64,000 bases of DNA from Stemphylium vesicarium. Lineage: Eukaryota; Ascomycota; Dothideomycetes; Pleosporales; Pleosporaceae. Below the pieces are notes generated by a model. It saw only the letters and a list, made by a program, of their open reading frames with translations. It had not been told where the DNA came from and ran no database searches. The stretch's first letter is position 1; each line of letters starts with the position of its first letter. Shown here in pieces: positions 41,751 to 52,587 of the stretch. A program made the position numbers and the translations under genes. The stretch spans positions 89,400 through 153,399 of the forward strand of contig QXCR01000071.1 of NCBI GenBank assembly GCA_004380135.1, given 5' to 3'.

Positions 41751-42667
41751 TGGAAAAGGCTGCAAGGAAAGGGTGTCCGAAAGGCATAATGGTGCTCTGG
41801 ATGTGTAGGTTGTGCAAGGCCTTGTAAGCGGCTACGCGTTTGAGATTTATAGGCCGTGATGGCGATGTGGGCGATCGCTTTAAATGGAGTGAGAATGGTA
41901 CCATGGAACCGAGTTTGGAGGGCGCTGCCAAGTTCTGAAGGGCGCGGGTGCGTTGATGAATCCTGGTTTGAATCAAAGGACTGGTACTAACAGAGCTACA
42001 GGGCTGCACTCAAACTGTAACTGCCGGTGCTGACTTAATAGGGGAAACCGATAATAGCGCACTGATTATGTTCTTAGAAGAAAAAACGTCCCTGCAAGTT
42101 TTATCATCACTGACCTTTCATGACTCTTTTCCACAAACAGTATGAACGTCGCCCCTGCCGAATTGGCGAAGACTACCCGACTCGCATTACTCGCCGAGTT
42201 TACCAGCCGCGATACATCTGAGAAGGTAGCACAAGGCGAAGACACAGTCATCACGCGCACAATATCATTGTTCAGTTCATGCTCCGCCTCATCTGGCGAA
42301 AGACAGTAACAAAGGCGACACCGACTCAAGAACGATTGGAAACAATGGAAGGATACAACACTGACTTCATTTCTTAGCTTTGTGAAGGCTACTCTTCTTG
42401 GGCATGGAAATATGACGACATAGCTGAGCAGTGAAGAAATGAAGTTCTCTCTTCTTCCCCATAGTGTGCTGCAGCGATATTGTCTCAAGCGAAACATCAC
42501 AATATTGAAAGATAGTGTAATATTCTGCATCGCTTTGCGTGTCTCGGTCATTGTATATACTTGCTGAGTCGTCTCACCTCTCGCCTTTCAAGCCCGCTTC
42601 CGTCTTGCACTCTTCCAGATCATCCTTCCCGAGAGACTTACACTCGGCAGGCCTGCTGTTCTTGATA
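41751..42667. other. Intergenic region
   Basis: 917 bases. Only one small ORF (42142-42309) has slightly coding-like composition; the rest shows nothing. Confidence 0.35.
42142..42309 (+). CDS. Candidate 55-aa ORF (weak)
   Basis: Starts MNVAPAELAKTTRLALLAEF, then TSRDTSEKVAQGED, and ends TAA. Amphipathic and balanced in composition, with no signal peptide or motif. Could be a chance frame. Confidence 0.18.
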   Translation: MNVAPAELAKTTRLALLAEFTSRDTSEKVAQGEDTVITRTISLFSSCSASSGERQ

Positions 42668-44142
42668 ATGGACCCAACGATGCATACAACACCCCCTTCC
42701 CCTATTCGCTTGCCCATGGCTTCGCTGGATGGAGAAATATATCAGACTTTGTCTTCCCCTCGACCTCAACGCGGTACTAACAATTTCCAGTCAGTAAGAG
42801 AAAGAGACAGCGCATCTACAACCACCTACTCGTGGGGCTTCGATACACCTCCATCTGCGCCGTTCTTTCCCATAATCCCCTTTCCATCTTCCACAACATT
42901 TTCCTACAGCTACACCGCAGTCGAAGAGAACGATCATGTATCTGAATCGACCTCTTCCCGCGGCCCTACCATTCAGAACAAGAAGCACGGCCTGTACTGT
43001 CGTCTCAAGACCTTTCTCAGAGCCCTTTTGCAATCTAAACTCAACATCACCGAAGGGAAACTTTGTAAGCACGAACAACATCATGGCAAGTGCAATGGGT
43101 GCGCCATTCGCATGGGAAACGCAAATTCAGAACCCCGGCTTGTTTACGTCTACTGTGAGGATCCAGATTGCCCTTTCCGTAAGCGCTGCACACGAGACCC
43201 AGTGAATGGAACGTATGGATCCGAGGAGGACATGAGGGTCGCTGTAAGTAATGCCCGGCATCGCATGTGTGCGAGACTAATGGTGACTAGCCCCTGCGAC
43301 TAAAAGCGAAGAGTAGAGCGTCTTTTTCGCACAATGATGACCCGTTGAGCGATTCCGCTCTAGATAATACGTGCAACACCGGCACGGGCATCTCAAGCAG
43401 TATCGCATCCACTGACCCCTTCCCCAACCCACTTTTTTCATACTGTCCAACTCGCGCCGGGTCCCCAGATCTTTACTCCAGCCCAACAGAGTTCTCTTTC
43501 AACGGTCCCCCATACATTGCCACCCAGCATACCAATCCACTAACACCACATCATGTACCCGTTTTCAATTCACAAGCCTTCACGTCAAGTCGGGAGAGTA
43601 TCTCCAGCGCTGAGATACTAGAAGAGAATGCCTTAGCTACCGCCGTACCAGTAATACCAGTTTCCCCCACAACAGTACATATCCGGCAGCCCAACATCAG
43701 CGCTGTTCGAACGGAAAAGACTCGTGCAGCTTCTCCACCCCCTCCAGAGCTACCAGATTACGACCTCGACGCCATTGCCCATAGTGCACTCCAAGGCGAC
43801 ATAGAGGCGCAAACCATGATAATAGAACTTTATCAAGAGGTTCCGACTTCTCCCGGCTGGAGTGACTCAGAGCGCCATCTCATACGCAAAGCGCGTCTTG
43901 TCCTGGGACTTTCGGTACAAGAAGCCGCTGGACGCGTTTCACCAAGCGTCGTAGAAAGGATCTCTGCGCAGTTATTTCCTGGGACTAGCGCGGTACGGAA
44001 CAGCATGCATATAGACGATTTCGCAGGCTACATTTGTGAAGCGGTGGATCGAGGTGATATCTCGGAGTCGCGGGCGATGCAGATTGTGACGCTGGTGGAT
44101 GATGAGGTTATGCAGGAGGAACAACGGATATACCTAGATTAG
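42668..44142 (+). CDS. Hypothetical Ser/Pro-rich protein with Cys cluster
   Basis: Exons 42668-43243 and 43291-44142, 475 aa; intron 47 nt, phase 0. Not recognised. Residues 1-110 are low-complexity Ser/Thr/Pro. A Cys/His-rich block follows at about 130-190: CKHEQHHGKCNGCAIRMG, then YCEDPDCPFRKRC; the spacing could bind zinc, but no named finger matches. The central part is disordered. The last about 140 residues look folded and helical (LDAIAHSALQGDIEAQTMIIELYQ, SERHLIRKARLVLGLSVQEAAGRV, IDDFAGYICEAVDRGDISE), with an acidic end. Start at the ATG before DPTMHTTPP; upstream codons lack ATG. Confidence 0.75.
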
Positions 44143-44437
44143 TGAAGTCTCTAAATAATTGAGGTAGGTAATGGATGTGTCTGATAACTTCAAGTTGGAG
44201 CTGTTTGTTCGCTGGTGATGAGGGCTGCAAGCGGGAGCCGGATCACTGCCCCATCCGCTTACATAAGTGCGCTGCACAGCTCACGTGCATTTCTGTAACG
44301 GCAAGGCGGGCTGCCGCCACCTCCGCACCCGCTCTAGCGACAACGACCCGCGACGCCATTGAGCGCGGTCAGGTACACCAACACGGAGAAAAAAAAAGAT
44401 GTTAGAGCGGTAGTGAAGTTCAATATCTCTCTTTGTA

Positions 44438-45119
44438 ATGCCGCCGCCATGGTCCTTCGTCTACCGCTTCCACAAGCAGTCGGCGTCGGCCCTCCTCAAT
44501 CCACGAGTATGGACGCGTACGTGATGATGCTGACAATGCCTGCGAAAGCCCTACTGACCCATATCCAGATAATGTGCTCGTTCTCACCAAAGCATTCGTC
44601 ATCGGCCATGTCTTCTTCTCCTACATCGGTGGCATAGGCACTACCAGCGGAATATCCATGGTCCCCACCATCCCGCATTCCTACACCACCCACCCGATGA
44701 TCCTGTTCTCGTCGCTACATCGCCGCGGTCGCAAGATACAAGTCGGCGACGTTGTAACGTACACGCACCCCATGTTTCCCCAACAACAGGCGTGCAAGCG
44801 GGTTATTGGCATGCCAGGCGACTTTGTCAGCGTCGTTACGCCGGGACGAAAGGAGGATGATGTATACGCCCAGGACATTGACGATAAATGGGCCCGCGTG
44901 AAGGAAGAGGTTATAAGGGTACCTGAGGGGCACTGCTGGGTACAAGGAGATAATCTCGAGTGGAGTAGAGATAGTAGGCTTTTCGGGCCTCTTCCACTAG
45001 GATTGGTCAAGGCAAAGGTACTGGCCGTCATTTGGCCGATTGGAGAGGCCAAGTGGTTGGGTCACGAGGTTGATCTTGTTGAGCCCACGGGAGTAGAAAG
45101 GGAGTGGGTAGTAAAATGA
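44438..45119 (+). CDS. imp1: Mitochondrial inner membrane protease subunit 1 (Imp1)
   Basis: Signal peptidase I-type protease that removes sorting signals in the intermembrane space. Exons 44438-44516 and 44569-45119, 209 aa. The join NPRVWT/HNVLVLTKAF uses a GTACGT donor and a CTGAC branch point. A membrane helix (VLTKAFVIGHVFFSYI) precedes the catalytic Ser in GISMVPTI; the general-base Lys is in ACKRVIGMPGD. The third conserved box is VPEGHCWVQGDNLEWSRDSRLFGPLPLGLVKAKV. The length is slightly long for Imp1 because of a KEDDVYAQDIDDKWAR insert. Confidence 0.92.
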
Positions 45120-45307
45120 GGCACGATATGTGATGGAGACGTAGGAACTGCAAACAGTATTGCGTATTTATCAAGACCAATCGATTTCCAAAAAGCATAT
45201 GTGACTCTCACTGATGAGTCGCAGGATTGTACAGCTAACGAATTAATCAACAACGCAGAGACTTATAATCGCAGTCTCCAATTATCAGGACTGCAGAGAA
45301 CAATTCC

Positions 45308-45829
45308 TTAGTTTTCGTCCTTGCCCTCTGCCTCAGAATCAACATACGATCGCTTTATACGGATACTATCAATCCCCTCTTCTTCAATCTGTTGAACCGC
45401 TCTAGCCCTCCGCCAAGCCAAGACAATCTCTCGTCTCTGGGCATTCGACGCCGTCAACTCGTCGAATTGAGCATCTTGAAGACGAGCAAAGAACGCTCTA
45501 TTTCTTTCTGCCGGATCATTATCATTGCCACGCGGTCCTTCGTCCGTCGCCGACGATGTGTCAGGCGTGGCTTCATAGAGTTCTCTACGACAGTTTGGAC
45601 AAGTCCGGTTTTGACGCTCGTTTCCATTTAGTCATTCTAGAATGCAAATGCAGTGGAAGAAGTGGCCGCAGGCTCCTTTCAGCTGGACGACGTCGGTGGT
45701 GAATTGCTCGGTGCAGATGGTGCAGGGTGTGTTGCGGGATTGGGGGCCGACGGGTATGACGCCTGTCATGAAGAACTCACCTTGGGAGCGGAGGGGTGGA
45801 ATGGCGGTTGGGTTCTTGTCTTCAGCCAT
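45308..45829 (-). pseudogene. RING-H2 gene with in-frame TGA inside the RING
   Basis: 174 codons from ATG at 45829 to TAA at 45308, interrupted by one TGA at 45632-45634. Before it: FFMTGVIPVGPQSRNTPCTICTEQF, then CGHFFHCICILE. After it: LNGNERQNRTCPNCRRELYE, so the stop splits the C3HC4 RING before its last two Cys; a Trp (TGG) is expected at that place in many RINGs. The frame continues as an Arg/Glu-rich helix (FFARLQDAQFDELTASNAQR). No intron can remove the stop. The codon after it is CTA, giving the UGA-CUA context known for readthrough. Either a decayed copy or a readthrough gene. Paralogue of the next locus (shared FYMCGVV/FFMTGVI lead and CPNC..ELYE). Confidence 0.72.
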
Positions 45830-46156
45830 GCTTTTGGTTGCGTTGAGAATAGTACTGGTGGAGAGTAGGGAGCAAATTCACTTCAGCTCATATCAGGCGA
45901 AGTTTTCATTATGTAGCTATGGTGATTGCTGCTTTTGTACAATGACTACTTACTCCCGTCGTGAAACAGAGATCATGTGAAAGTAAGAGGCCATCACCTA
46001 GACTTCAACCCACGCAAAATTACATGTTCGTTAAAAGCATCCTCCCGTCATTCCAACGCTATCCTTTCCTGTGACTTCTTCCGTCTATCACAGCCCTGGT
46101 GATCGTGCTTCTCAAACAAAAAAGCTGTACATCATTCCAAATCTTTGCCCCCGGCT
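45830..46156. other. Spacer between RING paralogues
   Basis: 327 bases; nothing recognised. Confidence 0.4.
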
Positions 46157-47629
46157 TCAAGAACCATTGTGCGTTTCGCTGCTGATTAGATTTTCTATCA
46201 AGATCGAACGCCGGGACTCGTAACGAATGGGAGGTCCGGTATCCAGTGTTCGGGCAATTGGGGGTTCGTTCCTACGAACTGGTGGATTCGGGTTCCTTGA
46301 CAGAATTTCGTTCATCGTACGCTCCATCTCATTAGCTCTACGGTTGTTTGACGCAATGCCAGCAGCAAGCCCACTCGGTCTACGCAATGGGTGATCACGA
46401 GAGACCGGCACACAAATCGCTCTAGTTCATTCATTATTTGGGACTCCATAATTCATGATTTCTTCGCTGCGTGGGACACTTCCCGGTCGAGTACCTTCAT
46501 CCGCGAGCGGAGGCTGAAACTGGCCCTCATATATTGAAGGATAGATTCCCACGGCATCTGGCGAAGGTCCTGTGCGAGAGCGTAGTGCATTCAATGAATC
46601 AGGCTCATAGAGCTCATATGGGCAGTTCGGACAAGTGCCTCGCCTGTAACCCGCCCGCGGTGCGTTGCTATCAAACCAGCCCATGACGCATACCGCGTGG
46701 AACATGTGGTCGCAGGCTTTGAACTTGATGCCTTCCACGAGGGGCTCGAGACAAATGGTGCATTTCGCGTTGCTGAAATTTCCAGAAGATCTATCCACGG
46801 AAACAACACCGCACATGTAGAACTCTGATTGGGATGGAAGCGTAGAAATGTTAACCTGTGGCGGGACGAGTTGTTGCGGTTGAGCAGTCTGCTGCAATCG
46901 ATCATGGTCCTGTAGCTGAACAGTCGGCTGCGGTTGAACATGAGCGAGCGGCTGCTCAGACTGCTGTGCTCCACCACCCTCCCCCAACAGACGTAGAATA
47001 CGCCTATAACCTTCCCTGTTGGCATCATCGAGATCGGAAGGTGCACTCGGATCTATACCTCGCGACCGAGAATCCATGTCTTCACGCAAATTCTGAACAT
47101 TGCGCGTGACATAGCCCCTCCCATCGACTAGCCATGTGGGTTGAATGCAATCCCGACGGTCGCCTATGAACCGATATCCATCAATAAGGATACCTTCACC
47201 ATCGCCTCCAAAGTACCACATCTCGTATTGCTCCGGGTGGTCTTGCGCTTGAACCCATGCGCGCTGTGCGAGTTGGATACGATCCTGACTGGGAAAACCA
47301 AGCCTGGCTTGAAATTCCACCTCGTCTCGCCGGACATTATCGCAATTTATTCCGTGTAGGGTGGCGTATCGCTCGCGAGCAACGGCCAGCTCTCTCCCCC
47401 TCTGGAGCCGAGGGCGCCTATCGGAATGAAAGATTCAAGCTACATTATGATCGTGGGGCCCGGGAATATAGATACTGGAGCCTGGAATGCGAATGGCTTC
47501 AAGATGCGTATAATCCCGTGGATAGGACAGTACGTGCACACCACCATCGTTGCGCGGACTTGCCTCTGAATCCAGGTGGTGATGAATATTCTCGCTTTGA
47601 TTGTTCTGCAATGGCGTTAGCGGCGCCAT
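46157..47629 (-). pseudogene. RING-H2 paralogue with two in-frame TGA codons
   Basis: One 491-codon frame from ATG 47629 to TGA 46157, interrupted by TGA at 47435-47437 (codon 65) and 46427-46429 (codon 401). The central block is well preserved: LAVARERYATLHGIN, FLDGYR-like GILIDGYRFIGDRRDC, a Gln-rich tract, EFYMCGVVSVDRSSGNF, and a full RING: CTICLEPLVEGIKFKACDHMFHAVCVMGWFD with CPNCPYELYE. The part after the second TGA stays open for 90 codons and is Arg/Asn/Pro-rich. The second TGA could be the natural stop. The first might be spliced out, but no intron with good borders and phase was found. Function: probable E3 ligase if expressed. A TATA-like box lies about 80 bases upstream of the ATG. 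Confidence 0.65.
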
Positions 47630-48091
47630 GACCGCGGAGGTTCGGGCTGTGGGGTGGGATTGAAGCTGTGTAAGTTGGTAAAAGAAACGGTGGGGGAGTG
47701 AGAGCGAGTATATATATAGGTCCAGGCGCGAGTGAACGCTCACGGATCCGACCCCACTAAGCGATACAAACAATGGAAATGTGAAGGAAGGCAGAAGCCC
47801 ATCACTACTTTCGGTGGCTGGGACTCAGTGTAAAAGACTTGAATGGACATCAATTTGCCCGCGCGAAGAAAATGTGAACTGAAAACATAGCGGGGAAAAC
47901 GCGAATGTGATGTCTCGCACGCATTTGGACAGCGAAACTTACCTTGATGCGGCTGTCGATAATTTATGAATTCAAACGATAAGCCGGCCGCGATACACAG
48001 AGAATTCTGACATAAAATAACTCTGAACTCACAAACTACGCCATCCCCCAAACGCCAAACAATGCTTCTCTATCTTTCTTCTCTAACCCAT
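47630..48091. other. Intergenic region RING locus - erv41
   Basis: 462 bases with the RING promoter and the erv41 3' end; no ORF accepted. Confidence 0.4.
47708..47717 (-). promoter_or_regulatory. TATA-like box of the RING locus
   Basis: TATATATATA on the minus strand, 79 bases upstream of the ATG at 47629; the best core-promoter candidate in this stretch. Confidence 0.4.
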
Positions 48092-49465
48092 CTAATCCCA
48101 GCTCTTCTTCTCGATAGACGGCGTACCAAGCACACCCACACCATCACCCCTCCGTCTCCTCTTCCCCATAACTTCGCTCGCCCAATCGAACATCTGCCAA
48201 GCCCAGCCACCCGCGACCATAACGCCACTAACGACGTTGACCAGGGTAACAATCAGCCTCCAGAAGCCGCCGCTCTGCTCCACGATCGCCAGCATAATGG
48301 GCTCAATATCAAATTTAACAAACACGCCAGGGACGTAGTTCTCGCCGACTTTGTGCGACTGCGAAGTGACGGCGTACTGGTTGGTCTTGATGGCGTGTGT
48401 GGTGTGGAAGATGTTGGAGGCCGGTTGGTCTTTTATGGACATGACGGATTCGAGGATGGGAATGAGAGAGGGGCTGTCGGTGTAGATGGTAGGGACGATG
48501 GAGAGGTAGTATTGAAATTTGTAAAACTTGTCGTCGGGTGTTGGGGTTGTGGCGATGGTTGCGTCGAGCGGGTTGATCAGGGAAGGGTAGTAAGGGCCAA
48601 AAGACATTTCGCGAATGATGTGGGAGAAGTTAAACGCTGTCTATCGTCAGTAGTAGTCAATGTTATGTGCTGGTTGAGCTTACTTGAGTGATCAAGATGC
48701 TCTCCAAACTCCATGTATCCGTGTCCCCTTGCTGTAATGTGGAAGTCTCCCTGCACCTTGTTTCCATACAGACTGCCATAGATTCTGCAACTGTCTGTCT
48801 GGCCGCGCACTCTCGGTGTCTTGCTGAACTTTCTCTTCTTTGCCTTGCCCAATTGCTCATGCACGTCCCAGAGTTCTTCTCCTGCTAATGCTGCCTTGCC
48901 ATCCTTGCCCAGCTCGTGTGTTCCCTTTTCCGTGTTCTTGCCAGTCCATTGTGCCCATGTAGTCGGGTCCTTGCGCAGGAGCTCGCCGGCTAGTGTGCGG
49001 TCACCGGCCGCATCTTGCATGTTGACGTGTAAGTCGGCACACCGCATGGCCACGATGACATCGAGGTTCATTTGCATGTCGTGGGATACGCCCTTCTCGA
49101 CGGCGAAGGATTGCGTCGTTGTGCCGGCGTACCAGCGCGCGATTTCGGACCAGGCCAGATAGATGCATGTGATGATGAGAGTCACTGTCCATGCGGAGGA
49201 GTTGCGACCCTGGACAAGATATGTCTTTTTGGTTTTGGCTGCGGTCATCCGTTAGTCGGTTGCTTATCAAGGAGTGGCGTCGCATGAGCCAAAGTTGTCG
49301 CATTCTATACAACACATGTCTCACTGCAACTCCCATTCGCATTTACTATCCTCCAGTTCTGTGCGACGGTTGTTACTTACGAAAAGCGTCGAAACTCGAG
49401 ACGATGTTACCCTTAGAGGGTCCAAATGCATCCTCATCGTGCCCATGCTCCCCGAAGCCGTTCAT
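48092..49465 (-). CDS. erv41: COPII vesicle protein Erv41 (ERGIC-2 family)
   Basis: Cycles between ER and Golgi with Erv46 as a cargo receptor. Exons 49465-49381, 49238-48684 and 48636-48092; 394 aa. Exon 1 encodes MNGFGEHGHDEDAFG and joins to give SSFDAFP/KTKKTYLVQG. First helix SSAWTVTLIITCIYLAWSEI, then the lumenal domain: DVIVAMRCADLHVNMQDAAGDR, DSCRIYGSLYGNKVQGDFHI, RGHGYMEFGEHLDHS/TFNFSHIIREMSFGPYYPSL, and HAIKTNQYAVTSQSH. Near the end GVFVKFDIEPIMLAIVEQ is followed by a second helix (FWRLIVTLVNVVSGVMVAGG) and a cytosolic tail. Family text is continuous through all joins. Confidence 0.94.
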
Positions 49466-49829
49466 CTTGACACTCAATCGTGACACTAGGGTACTGCAGC
49501 CCCAATCGCGATTCAGCGAAATCAACTTAGAGAGGAAGTAAAGAGTTGGTGTGGAGTAATGAACGACGTTGACGCACGGGAGATGGTTGCGACGCGAAAG
49601 GCCACCTTGAGCTGATGCAACGGCCCGCGTCCGTGCCCGCGGAAGAGGCCCGTTTGGGACTGCCCCGCCACACGCGGCTTTCACCCCTCGGGAACTTGAT
49701 GCGAACGCCATCACATCAACACCACGATCATACGTCCAGATGTTGTCATGTTCATTATCATGTTCATTCATTATTGTAGTGTGGCTCTACTATATTATAC
49801 ATCCTGCCACATGAAACGTCCGTCCAAGC
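49466..49829. other. Spacer erv41 - disordered-protein gene
   Basis: 364 bases; erv41 promoter side. Nothing further noticed. Confidence 0.4.
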
Positions 49830-50556
49830 TTACGCGTTGGTCTCTCCAAGGTTGCTGAACTTGCTCTCGCCGCCCTGAGCCATGTCGGATGTCTTGGGCT
49901 CGACACCTGCGCTCGCAGCATTTACTCCCTGAAGCTTGAGCTCTGCTTGCCTGGCGGGGTCGTTCTCCGTGCCAATCTCAGCAAACTTGCGCTCTCCACT
50001 CAGGTTGGGGTCTTCGGTAAGGTTGGCGCCCTTTGGCTGGAGTACAGCAGGGTCGATGTTTGTGCCGGGGACAGCAGTGGGTGCTGCGCCAGTCACGCTT
50101 GATGCTCCTCCAGCGCCGCCTGATGAGCCGCCAGTAACTCCGTATGTAGGGCCGACGCCACCTTCCTTACCCAGACCCTTGCCCGAGTTCATGATCTTCT
50201 CCTCGTTCCATCCTTGCTGAGCGTCCCGCGCCTCAGCGTTGACGGCCGCGTTAAGCTTGCTGGCGTTTGATGTGTCGGAGGTGTTTGTGGTTGTCGAAGC
50301 AGAGGGTTGACCGGTGGCTCCTGCCTTGGGGTTGCCTTCACCGAAAGCACCAGAGTTTTTGAGGGACTCGCCGGCAAGGGAGTCGGATGTAACAGTGCCG
50401 ACAGCCTCGTTGACTGGGACGTTCGACGCGGGGTCGGTGGTGACCTGATCAAGTTAGGTACTATTCCGTAATGGTATGTCGCGTGAGGTGACATAGGGAA
50501 GAACAAAATGCTCAATGTTTCTGTATACATACCTTCTGTCCTGCTGATGCTGACAT
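49830..50556 (-). CDS. Small Gly/Ala/Asn-rich hydrophilic protein
   Basis: Exons 50556-50533 (MSASAGQK) and 50444-49830, 204-212-residue class (212 aa as modelled). Unknown function. No hydrophobic segment; rich in Gly, Ala, Thr, Asn and Ser. Blocks: NEAVGTVTSDSLAGESLKNSGAFGEGN, ASKLNAAVNAEARDAQQGWNEEKI, GKGLGKEGGVGPTYGVTGGSSGGAGGASSVTG and FAEIGTENDPARQAELKLQG. It resembles fungal stress-associated disordered proteins in composition. Lies beside a second such gene (51342-51722) on the same strand. Confidence 0.75.
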
Positions 50557-51341
50557 GTTGATGGAGTGCTTTTGGTTGATTTGGTATGTGACTACGCGAG
50601 GTCGTGTTATGTGGATGGTTTGAGTGAGTAGTTTGGAGTGTTGTAAGCGGTATGTGAGTGCGAAGGAGAGGTTTCAGCTCCCTTAATGTACTATTCTCGA
50701 TGATTGCGACCCATTCATATGGCGTAGAGTTACATATACATGACGTCAAAAAGCATCCCACCTACTTCAGCCCTACCACCAACCCCGCCCCGCTCTCAGA
50801 CAAATAGGGTGTCAGATACGGAACGCGGCAAGCGATCTACCAGAGGATGTAGGAATTGGGCATTCATGCAGGTTCTGCGGCTGAATGGCGTCAAGGACGG
50901 CTGCGTCTCGGCAAGCCGCTATGGAACGCCCGCGTGAGGGAGTTGAGTTTGAGGAAGTGGTATTACGCACTTTGACCCCATCACTGCCTGTCACTGACTC
51001 GCTCTTCTTTCAATAGAATGTGTATGATTGCATCTTCCAAACAGCATTTTAGATGACAGCTCTATTGCTCGTAACTTTCAATGCAGACAATCACTTTCCT
51101 AATACTCGTACGCATACGACTTCATTTATTCACAAGCGAATTATGACACTGAACACTCTTCGCAACGCAATCTCATAGTCAGACAGACGTGTGGTTTCAT
51201 AATTCATTCATTCATATCGAAAATCATGAGACCGCTCTTGCAGTCTGCCTACTGAACGCAATGACAGCGGCTATATGATCATGAAATCCTTCAATCCCAC
51301 CATGCTTCGGGTATCTCAATTATTCCTCCTCTAGCAGTACT
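50557..51341. other. Intergenic region between two hydrophilic-protein genes
   Basis: 785 bases; promoter of the left gene and 3' side of the right one. No ORF accepted. Confidence 0.4.
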
Positions 51342-51722
51342 CTATTGCTTGACGCCAGCGCTGGGGTCATTCTTCTGTGGGTATCCGTAGTCCTTGCCAG
51401 TGGTGTCGGTAAGGCCAGAGTGGTCCTTTGCCTCGCGGGAGACGGCGTCGTTGGGGATGCCACCAAGACCGTCCTTGGCCTCACGGCCTGAAACGCCACC
51501 AGCACCGACAGCGGGGTCACGGATAGCACCTCCACCAGCGGAGTGGCTGGCTTCTGTGCGGCCTGAGCCGACATTGACGGTGCTAGCATCTGAGGAGTTG
51601 AAGTCGGAGGCGACTGGGGGCTGGTCGGGAAGAGGAAGGTTGGACTGGGCCTCGTTGACGGCCTGGGCATTGCCCTTCATGTCGGTGGTGGTGTTTGCGT
51701 AACCTTGCTGAGAAGAGACCAT
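51342..51722 (-). CDS. Small LEA-like hydrophilic protein, 126 aa
   Basis: Single coding exon from the ATG at 51722 (MVSSQQGYANTTTDMKGNAQ). No Cys, no membrane helix; rich in Gly, Ala, Asp, Ser and Asn. Repeated acidic/basic blocks: GAGGVSGREAKDGLGGIPND and AVSREAKDHSGLTDTTGKDY, both carrying SREAKD/GREAKD. That internal repeat and the composition suggest a desiccation or stress protein, by analogy only. A consensus leader intron lies 16 bases upstream. Confidence 0.75.
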   Translation of the reverse strand: MVSSQQGYANTTTDMKGNAQAVNEAQSNLPLPDQPPVASDFNSSDASTVNVGSGRTEASHSAGGGAIRDPAVGAGGVSGREAKDGLGGIPNDAVSREAKDHSGLTDTTGKDYGYPQKNDPSAGVKQ

Positions 51723-52587
51723 TTTGAATGTAGTGTGCTTAATGTATGTTAGCATTCAGTGTTGAAAGTCGGTGGGGTTCGCGGTGTCGCGTCTAGGACG
51801 CGGACTTGGAGGCATTTCACCCTCCGCCACAGAAGTATATACTTACTTTGTGGGTATGAAAAGGAAGTGAAGAGTGTGATGAGTTTGAATCTGGTGTTGG
51901 AAATGTGATTGAAGTTGTGATTGTGATACTGAAGAGAAAACTGTGTGTACAGCGCGTTGGACTTTTATTATGGTAGCGTGGAGGCGTCGCCCCACCATGA
52001 CGTACAGCTGATGCAATTCCCCATCGAAGATTCCCGTCAGTGCAGAGTGGGCTTCTTCGCATCATCGGATGGTCTTTTGCAAAATCAGTTAGCGTGCGCG
52101 CCCGTGCCTCGGAGCGAGCGAGCCGCAACTTTGGAAAGTGTCGCGTGTGGGACGTTGTGGCTGGACCGCATACGGTTGAGGTGTAGCTTTTGCCTAAGAT
52201 CAGCGGTTGACAGTACGCGCACTAGAAGATATCTCACCCATGGAAAGTAGTGGATGCAAGATTGAATTCAAGTGACGCGCATGTATCTTCACTTCCTGCC
52301 TACAACATCATGACATTGCGAATTGTAAACCATCTGCTACGTGAGAAAATGAAACCGAACATAGCCAGACACAGTTAAAAGTGGAAAGGATGAGGTGTAG
52401 AGCCCAGACCCGTAGTACGGCAGGGATCGCGCAAGACATCGGGCGGACATGGCGAGCGGGTACGTTTGCTGACTTTGACGCGACAAGATTTTCTGAAGCT
52501 TGTTCCATCCGTGGATCGCTACACGAATGTTCCCCGCATCAAGCATCTTGAAGAACACGTAACTCATGAATGACGTCGGTGACGCGC
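51723..52587. other. Intergenic region, promoter of the 126-aa gene
   Basis: 865 bases. Contains the leader intron at 51738-51846. The rest shows no gene. Confidence 0.4.
51738..51846 (-). other. Probable 5'UTR intron
   Basis: Minus-strand GTAAGT donor at 51846, GCTAAC branch point, acceptor ATTAAG ending at 51738, 109 nt. Confidence 0.55.

Noticed and set aside
42066..42551. 161-codon minus-strand ORF
   Set aside because: Start is not a credible ATG context, text is Ser/Phe/Arg-rich and unlike any family; probably chance.
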